NCBI GenBank assembly: GCA_944323075.1
Contig: CALURC010000001.1
Span: 124,001 to 188,000 of the forward strand
Direction of reading: 5' to 3'
From: an uncultured Alistipes sp.
GTDB taxonomy: Bacteria > Bacteroidota > Bacteroidia > Bacteroidales > Rikenellaceae
DNA: 64,000 nt
In this document: piece by piece, positions 52,696-60,368 of the stretch
Layout: each line of letters starts with the position of its first letter
How positions within the stretch are numbered: the stretch's first letter is position 1
Made by a program: the position numbers and the translations under genes
Notes under the pieces: generated by a model
Database searches by the model: none
What the model saw: the letters and a program-made list of their open reading frames with translations, nothing else
What the model was told of the DNA's origin: nothing

Positions 52696-54648
52696 TTAAA
52701 ATGCAGGCATGGCATAGACACCCGATCCACATGCATATCCGACCCAAATACCAGAAGACGGAATATTCCGATGAATATCTGCAAAATAATCCACATAAGT
52801 TACACCCGTATGCACCAACTCTTCAACTATAATTTTCCCTTCCGAGAATGTTTGAACACCATCTGCCGACGTACAGCTATATAGTTGATCGTCCAAAGAA
52901 TAAATCATAACAAATTGCTTCGCAGCAGCATCATAGGCTACCGAAACATTCTTAACCCATTCGTTAACCTCATAAGCCAACCCTTGTTCTACGAAATTAA
53001 CCTCTTCGACTGAAGAAGTGGCTACATATACGCCATGATCCTTGATGTAATACAGATAGAGCGTTCCGTCCACTTCAATTAATGATGACACGGATGCATT
53101 GGTCACAATATTGTCGGCCACAATCGCCCAATCTTCATCATAAGCTGTTGACGATGCAAGTGCGATTTTTTGATTATCGCCATCGGCAGACAATGCTGCA
53201 TAATACGTTCCATTTGAAGCCTGGGTAACCACAATATTCTTTGCCCACTGAAGTCCATACGTCGCATCGAATTTCGCCTTATTCAACGAATAGAATCCGG
53301 TCGGCGCACTCCAGGTTTTTCCACCATCCGTAGAACGAGACCAAACTACGTTGGTATAATCCTGTGCAACATAATTAGCAAATCCATTCGTATGTTCGGC
53401 ATACACTCCGTTATAGGACAATGAAATAAAGCGTTCTGTTGATTCTCCATTCAAAAATCCTTCCGCAATATCATCCGATTCTTCGGGTGTACCCCAAATT
53501 CCCGTTCCTGCATCTCCTTCAAACAAAACAAGATAGTCACCCGCCGGAATATGAGTAGCATTGTCTGTCACGTAAAACCACCAATCATCCGACCCATCAC
53601 CCGTATAAGGAACAGTCATAATCGGTTTTTTGGCTATGGTCGTTTTATAATCGGTATCCCAGGGATACAGAGTTGCAGTCATGGCACCTCCTCCGAAACC
53701 TCTGAGGCACAACTCAGCATAAGCGATCGTCGCTTTGAATCTCATTCCCCACGTACCTTCGGCAAAGTCATATTTTTCCGAACCCCAATGCCGATTATCC
53801 GTGTTATCCAAAATGGCATACCACCATCCTGTTCCGTTATACATGTGAGTCTCGCTTTGTACCTTGGTTGGAGTCGATTTCACAAATATCGCATCGACCG
53901 TCTCTGCATCACGCTGTATGTATTGAACATTACCCACTACATCCGATCCTTCATACATGGCATAATACTCAATATCAGAAACCGGACGTCCTTCCTGAGT
54001 CACCGTCACCTCTACGGTTTCTCCATTATCCGCAATGAACTCAATCGTTGCTGAACGTTTTTTGCTTCGACCATTGGCCGCAACTGCAAACGACAAATCG
54101 GATTCTTCCATTACCGCTTTACTCTCGGTATCTGTCGCTTCTGCAATCCATGGATCTCCCGACTGTGTAATTTCATATTCATAACCGATATTCGCCGCTA
54201 CATGGACCATGATAACCGTATCAGTATAGTTCAGCTGATGCTCCAGTTGTTCGATAATAATACCCTCTTGCGTTTTTTGTGTTACTGACAAAGTTTTCGT
54301 CTGCGTACCGCATGTAATCGTTACTGTCGCCTTACGCTCTTCGGCATAAGAGGTATTTTTGCCGACAGACATGTTTAATGTAGTAATCCCAGCTTTCCCG
54401 CTTGTAGGATTTGTACTCAACCAGCCCTCTCCTCCTGAGAGATAATCGACTTTCAATGTCCACTCGCCGGGTGCCTCTAATTTAAAGCTTTTATTTCCGC
54501 CTGAGACCAAAATGTCCCATACAGTCACTACCTCCTGATCGGATGTAGTCAACGAAAATTCATACGACGATGACGCATCATCTTTTTCACAGGCCCAAAA
54601 CAAGCCCGCCATAATCATCGTCAAACTCCATAATACAAGTTTTCTCAT
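52696..54648 (-). CDS. BACON domain surface lipoprotein with C-terminal sialidase-like repeats
   Basis: A 650-residue lipoprotein. The lipobox ends FWAC (Cys20), followed by EKDD, the acidic pattern that favours export to the cell surface. Two BACON-like domains follow (about 35-128, including WLSTNPTSGKAG and ATVTITCGTQTKTLSVTQK; about 130-220, including SATIEFIADNGETVEVTVTQEGRP). The C-terminal part (about 420-650) has sialidase or BNR-like strands such as VVWSRSTDGGKTWSAPTGF. BACON domains bind carbohydrate or mucin. No catalytic residues for a sialidase are evident. It is the second gene of an operon with the EEP hydrolase. Confidence 0.8.
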   Translation of the reverse strand: MRKLVLWSLTMIMAGLFWACEKDDASSSYEFSLTTSDQEVVTVWDILVSGGNKSFKLEAPGEWTLKVDYLSGGEGWLSTNPTSGKAGITTLNMSVGKNTSYAEERKATVTITCGTQTKTLSVTQKTQEGIIIEQLEHQLNYTDTVIMVHVAANIGYEYEITQSGDPWIAEATDTESKAVMEESDLSFAVAANGRSKKRSATIEFIADNGETVEVTVTQEGRPVSDIEYYAMYEGSDVVGNVQYIQRDAETVDAIFVKSTPTKVQSETHMYNGTGWWYAILDNTDNRHWGSEKYDFAEGTWGMRFKATIAYAELCLRGFGGGAMTATLYPWDTDYKTTIAKKPIMTVPYTGDGSDDWWFYVTDNATHIPAGDYLVLFEGDAGTGIWGTPEESDDIAEGFLNGESTERFISLSYNGVYAEHTNGFANYVAQDYTNVVWSRSTDGGKTWSAPTGFYSLNKAKFDATYGLQWAKNIVVTQASNGTYYAALSADGDNQKIALASSTAYDEDWAIVADNIVTNASVSSLIEVDGTLYLYYIKDHGVYVATSSVEEVNFVEQGLAYEVNEWVKNVSVAYDAAAKQFVMIYSLDDQLYSCTSADGVQTFSEGKIIVEELVHTGVTYVDYFADIHRNIPSSGIWVGYACGSGVYAMPAF

Positions 54649-54697
54649 AACTATTAGTTTTTAGGTGAAGTGTTTTATTGTAGTAGTATGTCGTTAA

Positions 54698-55837
54698 TCA
54701 ATGCTTTTTCAATCGGAAAGTAACAAAAAGGCCTTTATGATCGCTCGGCCAGCACTCTCCTGCCGGCAAAAGAATAGGGTCTGTCGTATCTTGTTCGACC
54801 CGTTGTCCACGGAGAATTGTCCCAGTTGGTCCCACTATCTTAACTTCTTGCAACCGCAAATCTTTATGTGGATAATAATATACGAAATCGATCCTATCTC
54901 TTTCATCCGCATCTACGGCCCATGCCAAACTCTTAAGCGGGGCATCTTTATTGTCCGCCGGCCACGTAAAACCGGGATTGGCTATCGGATCCGGGTATTT
55001 CTCTCGAAAGGCATCGATAAAACCGGCTGCATACAACTCCAATGATGAGTGCCACGACACGACACATCCGTTATGATCCCATAAATCTTTCGTATCCTCA
55101 CGCCAATCCAAATGAGACGGTTCATTCAAATCTCCGGCAAAAAAGACCAATGCTCCACTCTCGATCTCACTACGTGCATCGGCAATCATCTGCCGGACTG
55201 ACTCTGGACGTCCCGATAGTTCATTCCGTGACAGAATTTCTGCCACATCCGTTTTGGGTCCTTCCGGTATTTTACTCCAACCGCTGCCTTCGCCCCCATC
55301 ATTATAACCTCGGGGATAATAACATGAATAATATGTATACTGGGCATGAGCGGGATAAATCACCAACCGTCTCTTCCCGACCCGACAGACTGCCTTGAAC
55401 ATAAAGGAATTGATCCGTTGTGCCTCATCGATCACGTATTTGGAAAGCAAAGCCCGCCCGTCTACACTCTTCAAATAGTAGTCCAGACCTATCTTCTTCA
55501 AAGTATCGACCAAGCGGGGCATGATAGCATTCTCCCTATTATATAATTCACAAAATGTGGCAAAATCCGGTTCCAACGCTACAATTTGAGCAACCAGTGC
55601 TTCGAATGCCCCTGGAACATTCCTACACTCTTGCCATACATTCAATTGGAAAAACGTCAATTCATTTCCGTGCGGCTTTTCCCGTTTTTTATTATGAGTA
55701 CCGTCACTCTTTCCGATCTGCTCCGTATATCCATCGGTAAACTTGGCGCGTGCGTTTTCTCTTCCCTCTCCACGGCTTTCATTCCAACAACAGGTCAACA
55801 AAACCACGACAAAAAAGTATCCGAATATTTTTTTCAT
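54698..55837 (-). CDS. Endonuclease/exonuclease/phosphatase family protein, exported
   Basis: A 379-residue protein of the EEP superfamily, starting at 55837 (MKKIFGYFFVVVLLTCC); a longer frame reaches 55888. The N-terminal hydrophobic segment ends in two cysteines (16, 17), so it may be a lipoprotein, though the lipobox is poor. EEP motifs: LNVWQECRNV (metal Asn), FATFCELYN (Glu), YPAHAQYTY, FFAGDLNEPSHLDW (Asp, Asn) and WPSDHKGLFVTF (Asp-His at the end). It could be a nuclease or a phosphodiesterase acting on lipids or glycans. The BACON lipoprotein gene follows 49 bp downstream. Confidence 0.8.
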   Translation of the reverse strand: MKKIFGYFFVVVLLTCCWNESRGEGRENARAKFTDGYTEQIGKSDGTHNKKREKPHGNELTFFQLNVWQECRNVPGAFEALVAQIVALEPDFATFCELYNRENAIMPRLVDTLKKIGLDYYLKSVDGRALLSKYVIDEAQRINSFMFKAVCRVGKRRLVIYPAHAQYTYYSCYYPRGYNDGGEGSGWSKIPEGPKTDVAEILSRNELSGRPESVRQMIADARSEIESGALVFFAGDLNEPSHLDWREDTKDLWDHNGCVVSWHSSLELYAAGFIDAFREKYPDPIANPGFTWPADNKDAPLKSLAWAVDADERDRIDFVYYYPHKDLRLQEVKIVGPTGTILRGQRVEQDTTDPILLPAGECWPSDHKGLFVTFRLKKH

Positions 55838-55989
55838 AAAAAAACATTTATCAGGCACGTGTAAAAGTAGAAAATAAACTTCACCCAATCAACAGCTTTC
55901 ATAAAAAAAACACATAAATTTAACATACCGTACGACCTGTCCAGGCATCATTAATCCGGTCTCAAATTCGAACAATACCAATTTTTACC

Positions 55990-55997
55990 TATCTTTG
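55990..55997 (+). promoter_or_regulatory. -7 element ahead of the cobalamin riboswitch
   Basis: TATCTTTG fits TAnnTTTG, with TTC 22 bases upstream in place of TTG. Transcription would start near 56003, just at the start of the riboswitch. Confidence 0.55.
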
Positions 55998-56001
55998 CGG
56001 C

Positions 56002-56183
56002 GGATCGGTTCTTGACCTGCACTCAGAGGAAAAAGATGAAAAAGGGAACTCGGGTGGAATTCCCGGACTGCCCCGCAGCTGTATTGTTCCGTCAACGTTT
56101 CGAACATCATCGCCACTGGTCGTAACATCCGGGAAGGCATCGGAACGGGAACGAGTCAGAAGACCTGCCGCTTCCGTTTTTTT
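56002..56183 (+). promoter_or_regulatory. Cobalamin (B12) riboswitch
   Basis: The leader has the cobalamin aptamer signatures in order: AAAAAGGGAA near 56038-56048, a hairpin GGGTGGAATTCCC, GACTGCCCCGCAGCTGTA near 56066-56083 and the B12 box AGTCAGAAGACCTGCC at 56154-56169. A run of seven T at 56177-56183 follows directly, and GGAAGGCA (56132-56139) can pair imperfectly with TGCCGCTTCC, so transcription attenuation is possible. The first coding start is at 56233. Aptamers of this kind usually lower expression when adenosylcobalamin binds. This leaves no unexplained space in the 55838-56232 gap apart from an AT-rich divergent region. Confidence 0.9.
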
Positions 56184-56232
56184 GCTCCAGAGTCTCGAGG
56201 GTCAGATCGAAGAGTACCGAAATGTAATTATA

Positions 56233-56538
56233 ATGAATCAAACGATCGGCACGGATTCATTCCTTATGAATGATGAAAAAACGATACGAAACGCAGCAAC
56301 AACAAAAAAATGTCCTCGCTGCGGAGCCCTTTTTGTCTGTCGTCACGACGACATAGAAAAGTGTCACTGTACGGCTGTATCTCTCACTCCCGCCCAAAGA
56401 GAGTGGCTTCACGAAAAATATATCGACTGTCTTTGTGCCGAATGTCTGAACGCAATGAGTCGGCTCTCCCCTGAACAAGAATTTCAACCGACCAAAATAG
56501 ATAACCCGATTAAGAACGTAACTCAGAAAACAATATGA
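56233..56538 (+). CDS. Cysteine-rich CWC family protein
   Basis: A 101-residue protein whose core matches the cysteine-rich CWC family: KKCPRCGALFVCRHDDIEKCHC, then LTPAQREWLHEKYIDCLCAECLNAM. The eight or so cysteines and a histidine suggest zinc or another metal. The start at 56233 is preferred to an in-frame ATG at 56182, which lies at the riboswitch T-run. Its stop overlaps the next start by 4 bp (ATGA), so it is coupled to the biotin carboxylase gene. Its position directly behind a B12 riboswitch suggests a part in cobalamin handling, but function is unknown. Confidence 0.82.
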   Translation: MNQTIGTDSFLMNDEKTIRNAATTKKCPRCGALFVCRHDDIEKCHCTAVSLTPAQREWLHEKYIDCLCAECLNAMSRLSPEQEFQPTKIDNPIKNVTQKTI

Positions 56539-58052
56539 TTGGAAAAATATTAATCGCCAATCGCGGCGAAATCGCTATCCGAATCATGCGATCATGCCGT
56601 GAGATGAACATCCGGACGGTAGCCGTCTTTTCGGAGGCCGACCGGACTTCAAAACATGTTTTTTATGCCGACGAAGCCTATTGCATCGGCGGTGCAGCTT
56701 CGAGCGAAAGTTACCTGAACATCGACCGAATTCTGGAGACAGCCCGTCAGTGCGGCGCCGATGCGATCCACCCGGGATACGGATTCCTGTCGGAAAATGC
56801 CGAGTTTGCCCGCCGTTGTCAAGAAGCCGGTATCATCTTCATCGGTCCGAGACCCGAAACGATCAAAACGATGGGCGATAAAATCTCTGCTCGTCAAAAG
56901 ATGATCGACGCAGGAGTCCCGGTAGTCCCCGGAACCCGCGAAAATCTTGAATCGGTCGAAGATGCACGAGAGGTATGCCGCAAAGTCGGATTCCCGATCA
57001 TGATCAAAGCCTCACAAGGCGGTGGAGGAAAAGGTATGAGACTCATTCGTAACGAAAGTGAAGTCGAAGAGGCCTATCTTGCCGCCAAATCCGAAGCGCT
57101 CTCTTCATTCGGTGACGACACGGTATATGTAGAGCGTTTCGTCGAGGAGCCCCACCACATCGAATTCCAGATTTTAGGAGACACTTACGGAAACGTCATT
57201 CACCTTTGTGATCGGGAGTGCTCCGTACAACGGCGCCACCAGAAAATCGTTGAGGAGAGTCCATCGCCATTCGTCACGCCCGAACTGCGCGAACGGATGG
57301 GGCGCGATGCCGTCGCTGCTGCCACGGCCGTAGGGTATGTCGGAGCCGGAACCATTGAATTCCTTGTCGACAAGGATAAAAATTACTTCTTCCTCGAGAT
57401 GAACACCCGACTTCAGGTCGAACACCCCATCACGGAAGAGGTCGTAGGTGTCGATCTGGTCAAAGAACAGATCTTCATCGCCGACGGCCAGCCGCTCCGC
57501 TACAAACAATCCGATATCCGGCAGCGCGGACACGCCATCGAATGCCGGATCTGCGCGGAAGATACCGAGGCCAACTTCATGCCTTCACCCGGACAGATCC
57601 GACTGCTCGTCGAACCGAGCGGAATCGGCATCCGGTTGGACAGCTACGTCTATGAAAAATACGAAATTCCGATCCATTATGACCCGATGATCGGCAAACT
57701 GATCGTCTGGGCCACGAACCGGCAGTTTGCCATCGAACGGATGTGCCGGGCATTGGACGAATACAAAATCACCGGTATCAAAAACAACATCACCTATCTG
57801 CATTCGATCATGCAGGTCGACGATTTCGTTCGCGGCGACTATAATACCTCGTTCATCGAGAAACACGCGGAAGAACTCGTTGCCGCCCACACGCCACAAG
57901 ACAAAGAGGCCGAAGACATGACACTGATCGCCGCCTTCGTCAATTATATGGTATTCATGGAGGATTCAGGAGCTTCTGCGGCCGCCCCGCAACAGACCGT
58001 AACCAGCCGCTGGCGCGAATACGGGAAACGCAAAGGGGTCAAAAGCTTTTAA
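56535..58052 (+). CDS. Biotin carboxylase subunit of an acyl-CoA carboxylase
   Basis: A 505-residue ATP-grasp enzyme that carboxylates biotin on a carrier protein. It begins IGKILIANRGEIAIRIMRSCREM and has HPGYGFLSENAEFARRC, the glycine-rich ATP loop KASQGGGGKGMRL, the catalytic ECSVQRRHQKIVEE and EMNTRLQVEHPITEEV. The C-terminus is about 50 residues longer than E. coli AccC and ends in a basic RWREYGKRKGVKSF tail. With the next two genes it forms a complete propionyl-CoA carboxylase or methylmalonyl-CoA-type system; acetyl-CoA carboxylase is the alternative. Confidence 0.92.
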   Translation: MIGKILIANRGEIAIRIMRSCREMNIRTVAVFSEADRTSKHVFYADEAYCIGGAASSESYLNIDRILETARQCGADAIHPGYGFLSENAEFARRCQEAGIIFIGPRPETIKTMGDKISARQKMIDAGVPVVPGTRENLESVEDAREVCRKVGFPIMIKASQGGGGKGMRLIRNESEVEEAYLAAKSEALSSFGDDTVYVERFVEEPHHIEFQILGDTYGNVIHLCDRECSVQRRHQKIVEESPSPFVTPELRERMGRDAVAAATAVGYVGAGTIEFLVDKDKNYFFLEMNTRLQVEHPITEEVVGVDLVKEQIFIADGQPLRYKQSDIRQRGHAIECRICAEDTEANFMPSPGQIRLLVEPSGIGIRLDSYVYEKYEIPIHYDPMIGKLIVWATNRQFAIERMCRALDEYKITGIKNNITYLHSIMQVDDFVRGDYNTSFIEKHAEELVAAHTPQDKEAEDMTLIAAFVNYMVFMEDSGASAAAPQQTVTSRWREYGKRKGVKSF

Positions 58053-58072
58053 CATAACTTAGACAAACAGAG

Positions 58073-58594
58073 ATGGAAGTTCATATAGGAGACCGTATCG
58101 CCGACATCGAATTGTTGGAAAAGAACGGAAATAACGTACAAGTATCGATCGACGGAGAGATTTTCAACGTCGACATGACCATGACCGACAACGGAAGCTG
58201 CTCGATTCTGCACAACGGCAAATCGTACAACATGGAGGTTCTTCGGTCCGAAAACGGAAAAAACTATAAAGTCAACTGGCTTTTCAGCTCATTCGACGTA
58301 AGCGTGGTCGATGCACAGGCAAAATACCTGCAAAGCCGCCGCAGCAATGATGCCCGACAGGACAACAACCTGTGTGCACCGATGCCCGGGAAAGTCGTCA
58401 AAATCGAGGTAAATGCAGGGGACACGGTAGAAGCAGGTAATACGGTCATTGTCTTCGAAGCGATGAAAATGCAAAGTTATCTGAAGGTAACGGAAGATTG
58501 TATCGTAAAGGAGATCCTCGTCTCGGAAGGCGATTCGGCCGCCAGCGGACAACTGCTGATGAAATTGGATATTTTGAAAAACACGGAGGAGTAA
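58073..58594 (+). CDS. Biotin carboxyl carrier protein
   Basis: A 173-residue carrier. The C-terminal biotinyl domain (about 98-168) has CAPMPGKVVKIEVNAGDTVEAGN and the biotinylation site EAMKM, with Lys132. The N-terminal 95 residues form a beta-rich domain (DGEIFNVDMTMTDNG) like that of Bacteroidales carboxylase carriers, rather than a proline/alanine linker. It lies 20 bp after the biotin carboxylase gene and 3 bp before the carboxyltransferase gene. Confidence 0.93.
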   Translation: MEVHIGDRIADIELLEKNGNNVQVSIDGEIFNVDMTMTDNGSCSILHNGKSYNMEVLRSENGKNYKVNWLFSSFDVSVVDAQAKYLQSRRSNDARQDNNLCAPMPGKVVKIEVNAGDTVEAGNTVIVFEAMKMQSYLKVTEDCIVKEILVSEGDSAASGQLLMKLDILKNTEE

Positions 58595-58597
58595 ACT

Positions 58598-60130
58598 ATG
58601 GAAAAAGAACAGACATATCAGGATTTCGAACAACGGAACAAGGCTGCCGAGCTGGGCGGTGGCAGCGACAAACTGCAAAAACAGCACGATGCCGGTAAAA
58701 TGACGGCACGTGAACGGATCGAAATGCTCCTCGACAAGGGCACTTTCGTCGAGATCGACAAATTCGTTACGCACCGCTGTACGAACTTCGGAATGGACAA
58801 ACATAAAATTCCGGGCGATGGTGTGGTTTCCGGTTACGGGAAGATCGACGGACGGCAGGTATTCGTCTATGCATACGATTTCACGGTATACGGCGGATCG
58901 CTCAGCAGTGCCAACGCCGCAAAGATCGTAAAGATCCAAACGATGGCTCTCAAGAACGGAGCCCCCGTAATCGCATTGAACGACTCGGGCGGAGCCCGAA
59001 TTCAGGAAGGGGTCGAAAGCCTGACCGGATATGCCAACATATTTTTCCAGAATACCATCGCATCGGGAGTAATTCCTCAGATCTCGGCCATTCTGGGTCC
59101 TTGTGCCGGAGGAGCCTGCTACTCCCCCGCCCTGACCGACTTCATCTTCATGGTTAACGAAAAGAGCCACATGTTCGTCACCGGTCCGGACGTAGTGAAA
59201 ACCGTAACCCACGAAGTAGTCACCAAAGAGGAGCTCGGCGGTGCCTATACCCACAGCAGCAAAAGCGGCGTGGCCCACTTCATGGGCAACAGCGAAGAGG
59301 AGGTGCTGATGGGCATCCGCGAACTGTTCAGCTTCCTGCCCTCGAACAATATGGAAGATACCCCGAGTGTTCCCACCTCCGATGACATCCACCGCGAAGA
59401 CGAACGGCTTGACACGATCATTCCGGCCGATCCCAATGTACCTTACGATGTGAAAGAGATCATCGAATCGGTTGTGGACGACCACTACTTCTTCGAAATC
59501 ATGCCCCACTTCGCACAAAACGTGGTGATCGGATTCGCACGGTTGGCGGGACGTACTGTTGGTATTGTAGCCAACCAACCCGCCTTCTTGGCCGGCGTAC
59601 TGGACATCGACGCTTCGGACAAAGCAGCCCGGTTCATCCGCTTCTGCGACTGCTTCAACATCCCGCTCATTACGCTGGAGGACGTTCCGGGTTTCCTTCC
59701 CGGATGTACGCAGGAGCACAACGGAATCATCCGTCACGGAGCAAAAATCGTCTACGCCTATGTCGAAGCGACCGTTCCGAAGATTACGCTCATTCTGCGT
59801 AAAGCCTACGGTGGTGCTTACATCGTCATGTCAAGTAAACAGACCGGCTCGGACGTCAATCTTTCCTACCCTTCGGCCGAAATTGCCGTGATGGGAGCAG
59901 AAGGTGCCGTCAACATTCTCTACCGCAACATGAGCGAAGAGGAAAAGAAAAAGGCGATCGAAGAGTACCGTACGAACTTCGCCAATCCGTACAAAGCTGC
60001 CGAATTGGGATATATCGACGAGATCATTCTGCCGAGACAAACTCGTGCCAAACTGATTCAGGCTCTCGACATGACCCACAACAAAATACGGAGCAATCCG
60101 CCGAAAAAACACGGCAATATGCCTCTCTAA
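58598..60130 (+). CDS. Acyl-CoA carboxylase carboxyltransferase subunit (propionyl-CoA carboxylase beta / methylmalonyl-CoA decarboxylase alpha type)
   Basis: A 510-residue crotonase-fold carboxyltransferase. Typical parts are KMTARERIEMLLDKGTFVEID, YAYDFTVYGGSLSSANAAKI, the acyl-CoA oxyanion loop NDSGGARIQEGVESLTGY, ILGPCAGGACYSPALTDFIFMV and the C-terminal biotin-site region VPKITLILRKAYGGAYIVMSSK with MGAEGAVNILYR. Sequence and length fit PccB/MmdA. No membrane decarboxylase subunits are nearby, so the complex is soluble. It transfers CO2 between biotin and propionyl-CoA, beside the B12-dependent methylmalonyl-CoA mutase step. It is followed by a terminator. Confidence 0.92.
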   Translation: MEKEQTYQDFEQRNKAAELGGGSDKLQKQHDAGKMTARERIEMLLDKGTFVEIDKFVTHRCTNFGMDKHKIPGDGVVSGYGKIDGRQVFVYAYDFTVYGGSLSSANAAKIVKIQTMALKNGAPVIALNDSGGARIQEGVESLTGYANIFFQNTIASGVIPQISAILGPCAGGACYSPALTDFIFMVNEKSHMFVTGPDVVKTVTHEVVTKEELGGAYTHSSKSGVAHFMGNSEEEVLMGIRELFSFLPSNNMEDTPSVPTSDDIHREDERLDTIIPADPNVPYDVKEIIESVVDDHYFFEIMPHFAQNVVIGFARLAGRTVGIVANQPAFLAGVLDIDASDKAARFIRFCDCFNIPLITLEDVPGFLPGCTQEHNGIIRHGAKIVYAYVEATVPKITLILRKAYGGAYIVMSSKQTGSDVNLSYPSAEIAVMGAEGAVNILYRNMSEEEKKKAIEEYRTNFANPYKAAELGYIDEIILPRQTRAKLIQALDMTHNKIRSNPPKKHGNMPL

Positions 60131-60153
60131 AGCATACACTTATCGAAAATAGG

Positions 60154-60183
60154 ACGGGATATACCGAAGAGGGTATGTCCCGT
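60154..60183 (+). terminator. Rho-independent terminator of the carboxylase operon
   Basis: ACGGGATATACC (60154-60165) pairs with GGTATGTCCCGT (60172-60183, one wobble), followed by TTCAATTTT, 23 bp past the stop codon. Confidence 0.8.
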
Positions 60184-60329
60184 TTCAATTTTAATTCCAT
60201 CCTCCCTGTTTTTTCAATGATCGAACACAACCGACTGCTCCGCGTAAAGCGAAACACATTTTATACTGTTTGATCACTTTATAAAAAAAACTGTCGATTT
60301 TTCATAAAAAGCCAGATATAGATAATAGA

Positions 60330-60337
60330 TACTTTTG
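60330..60337 (+). promoter_or_regulatory. Candidate -7 element for the large surface lipoprotein gene
   Basis: TACTTTTG matches TAnnTTTG 31 bases before the start, in an AT-rich stretch; no TTG at the standard spacing. Confidence 0.45.
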
Positions 60338-60368
60338 TCTCATTACTAATCATTTTACTATCTGCTTT

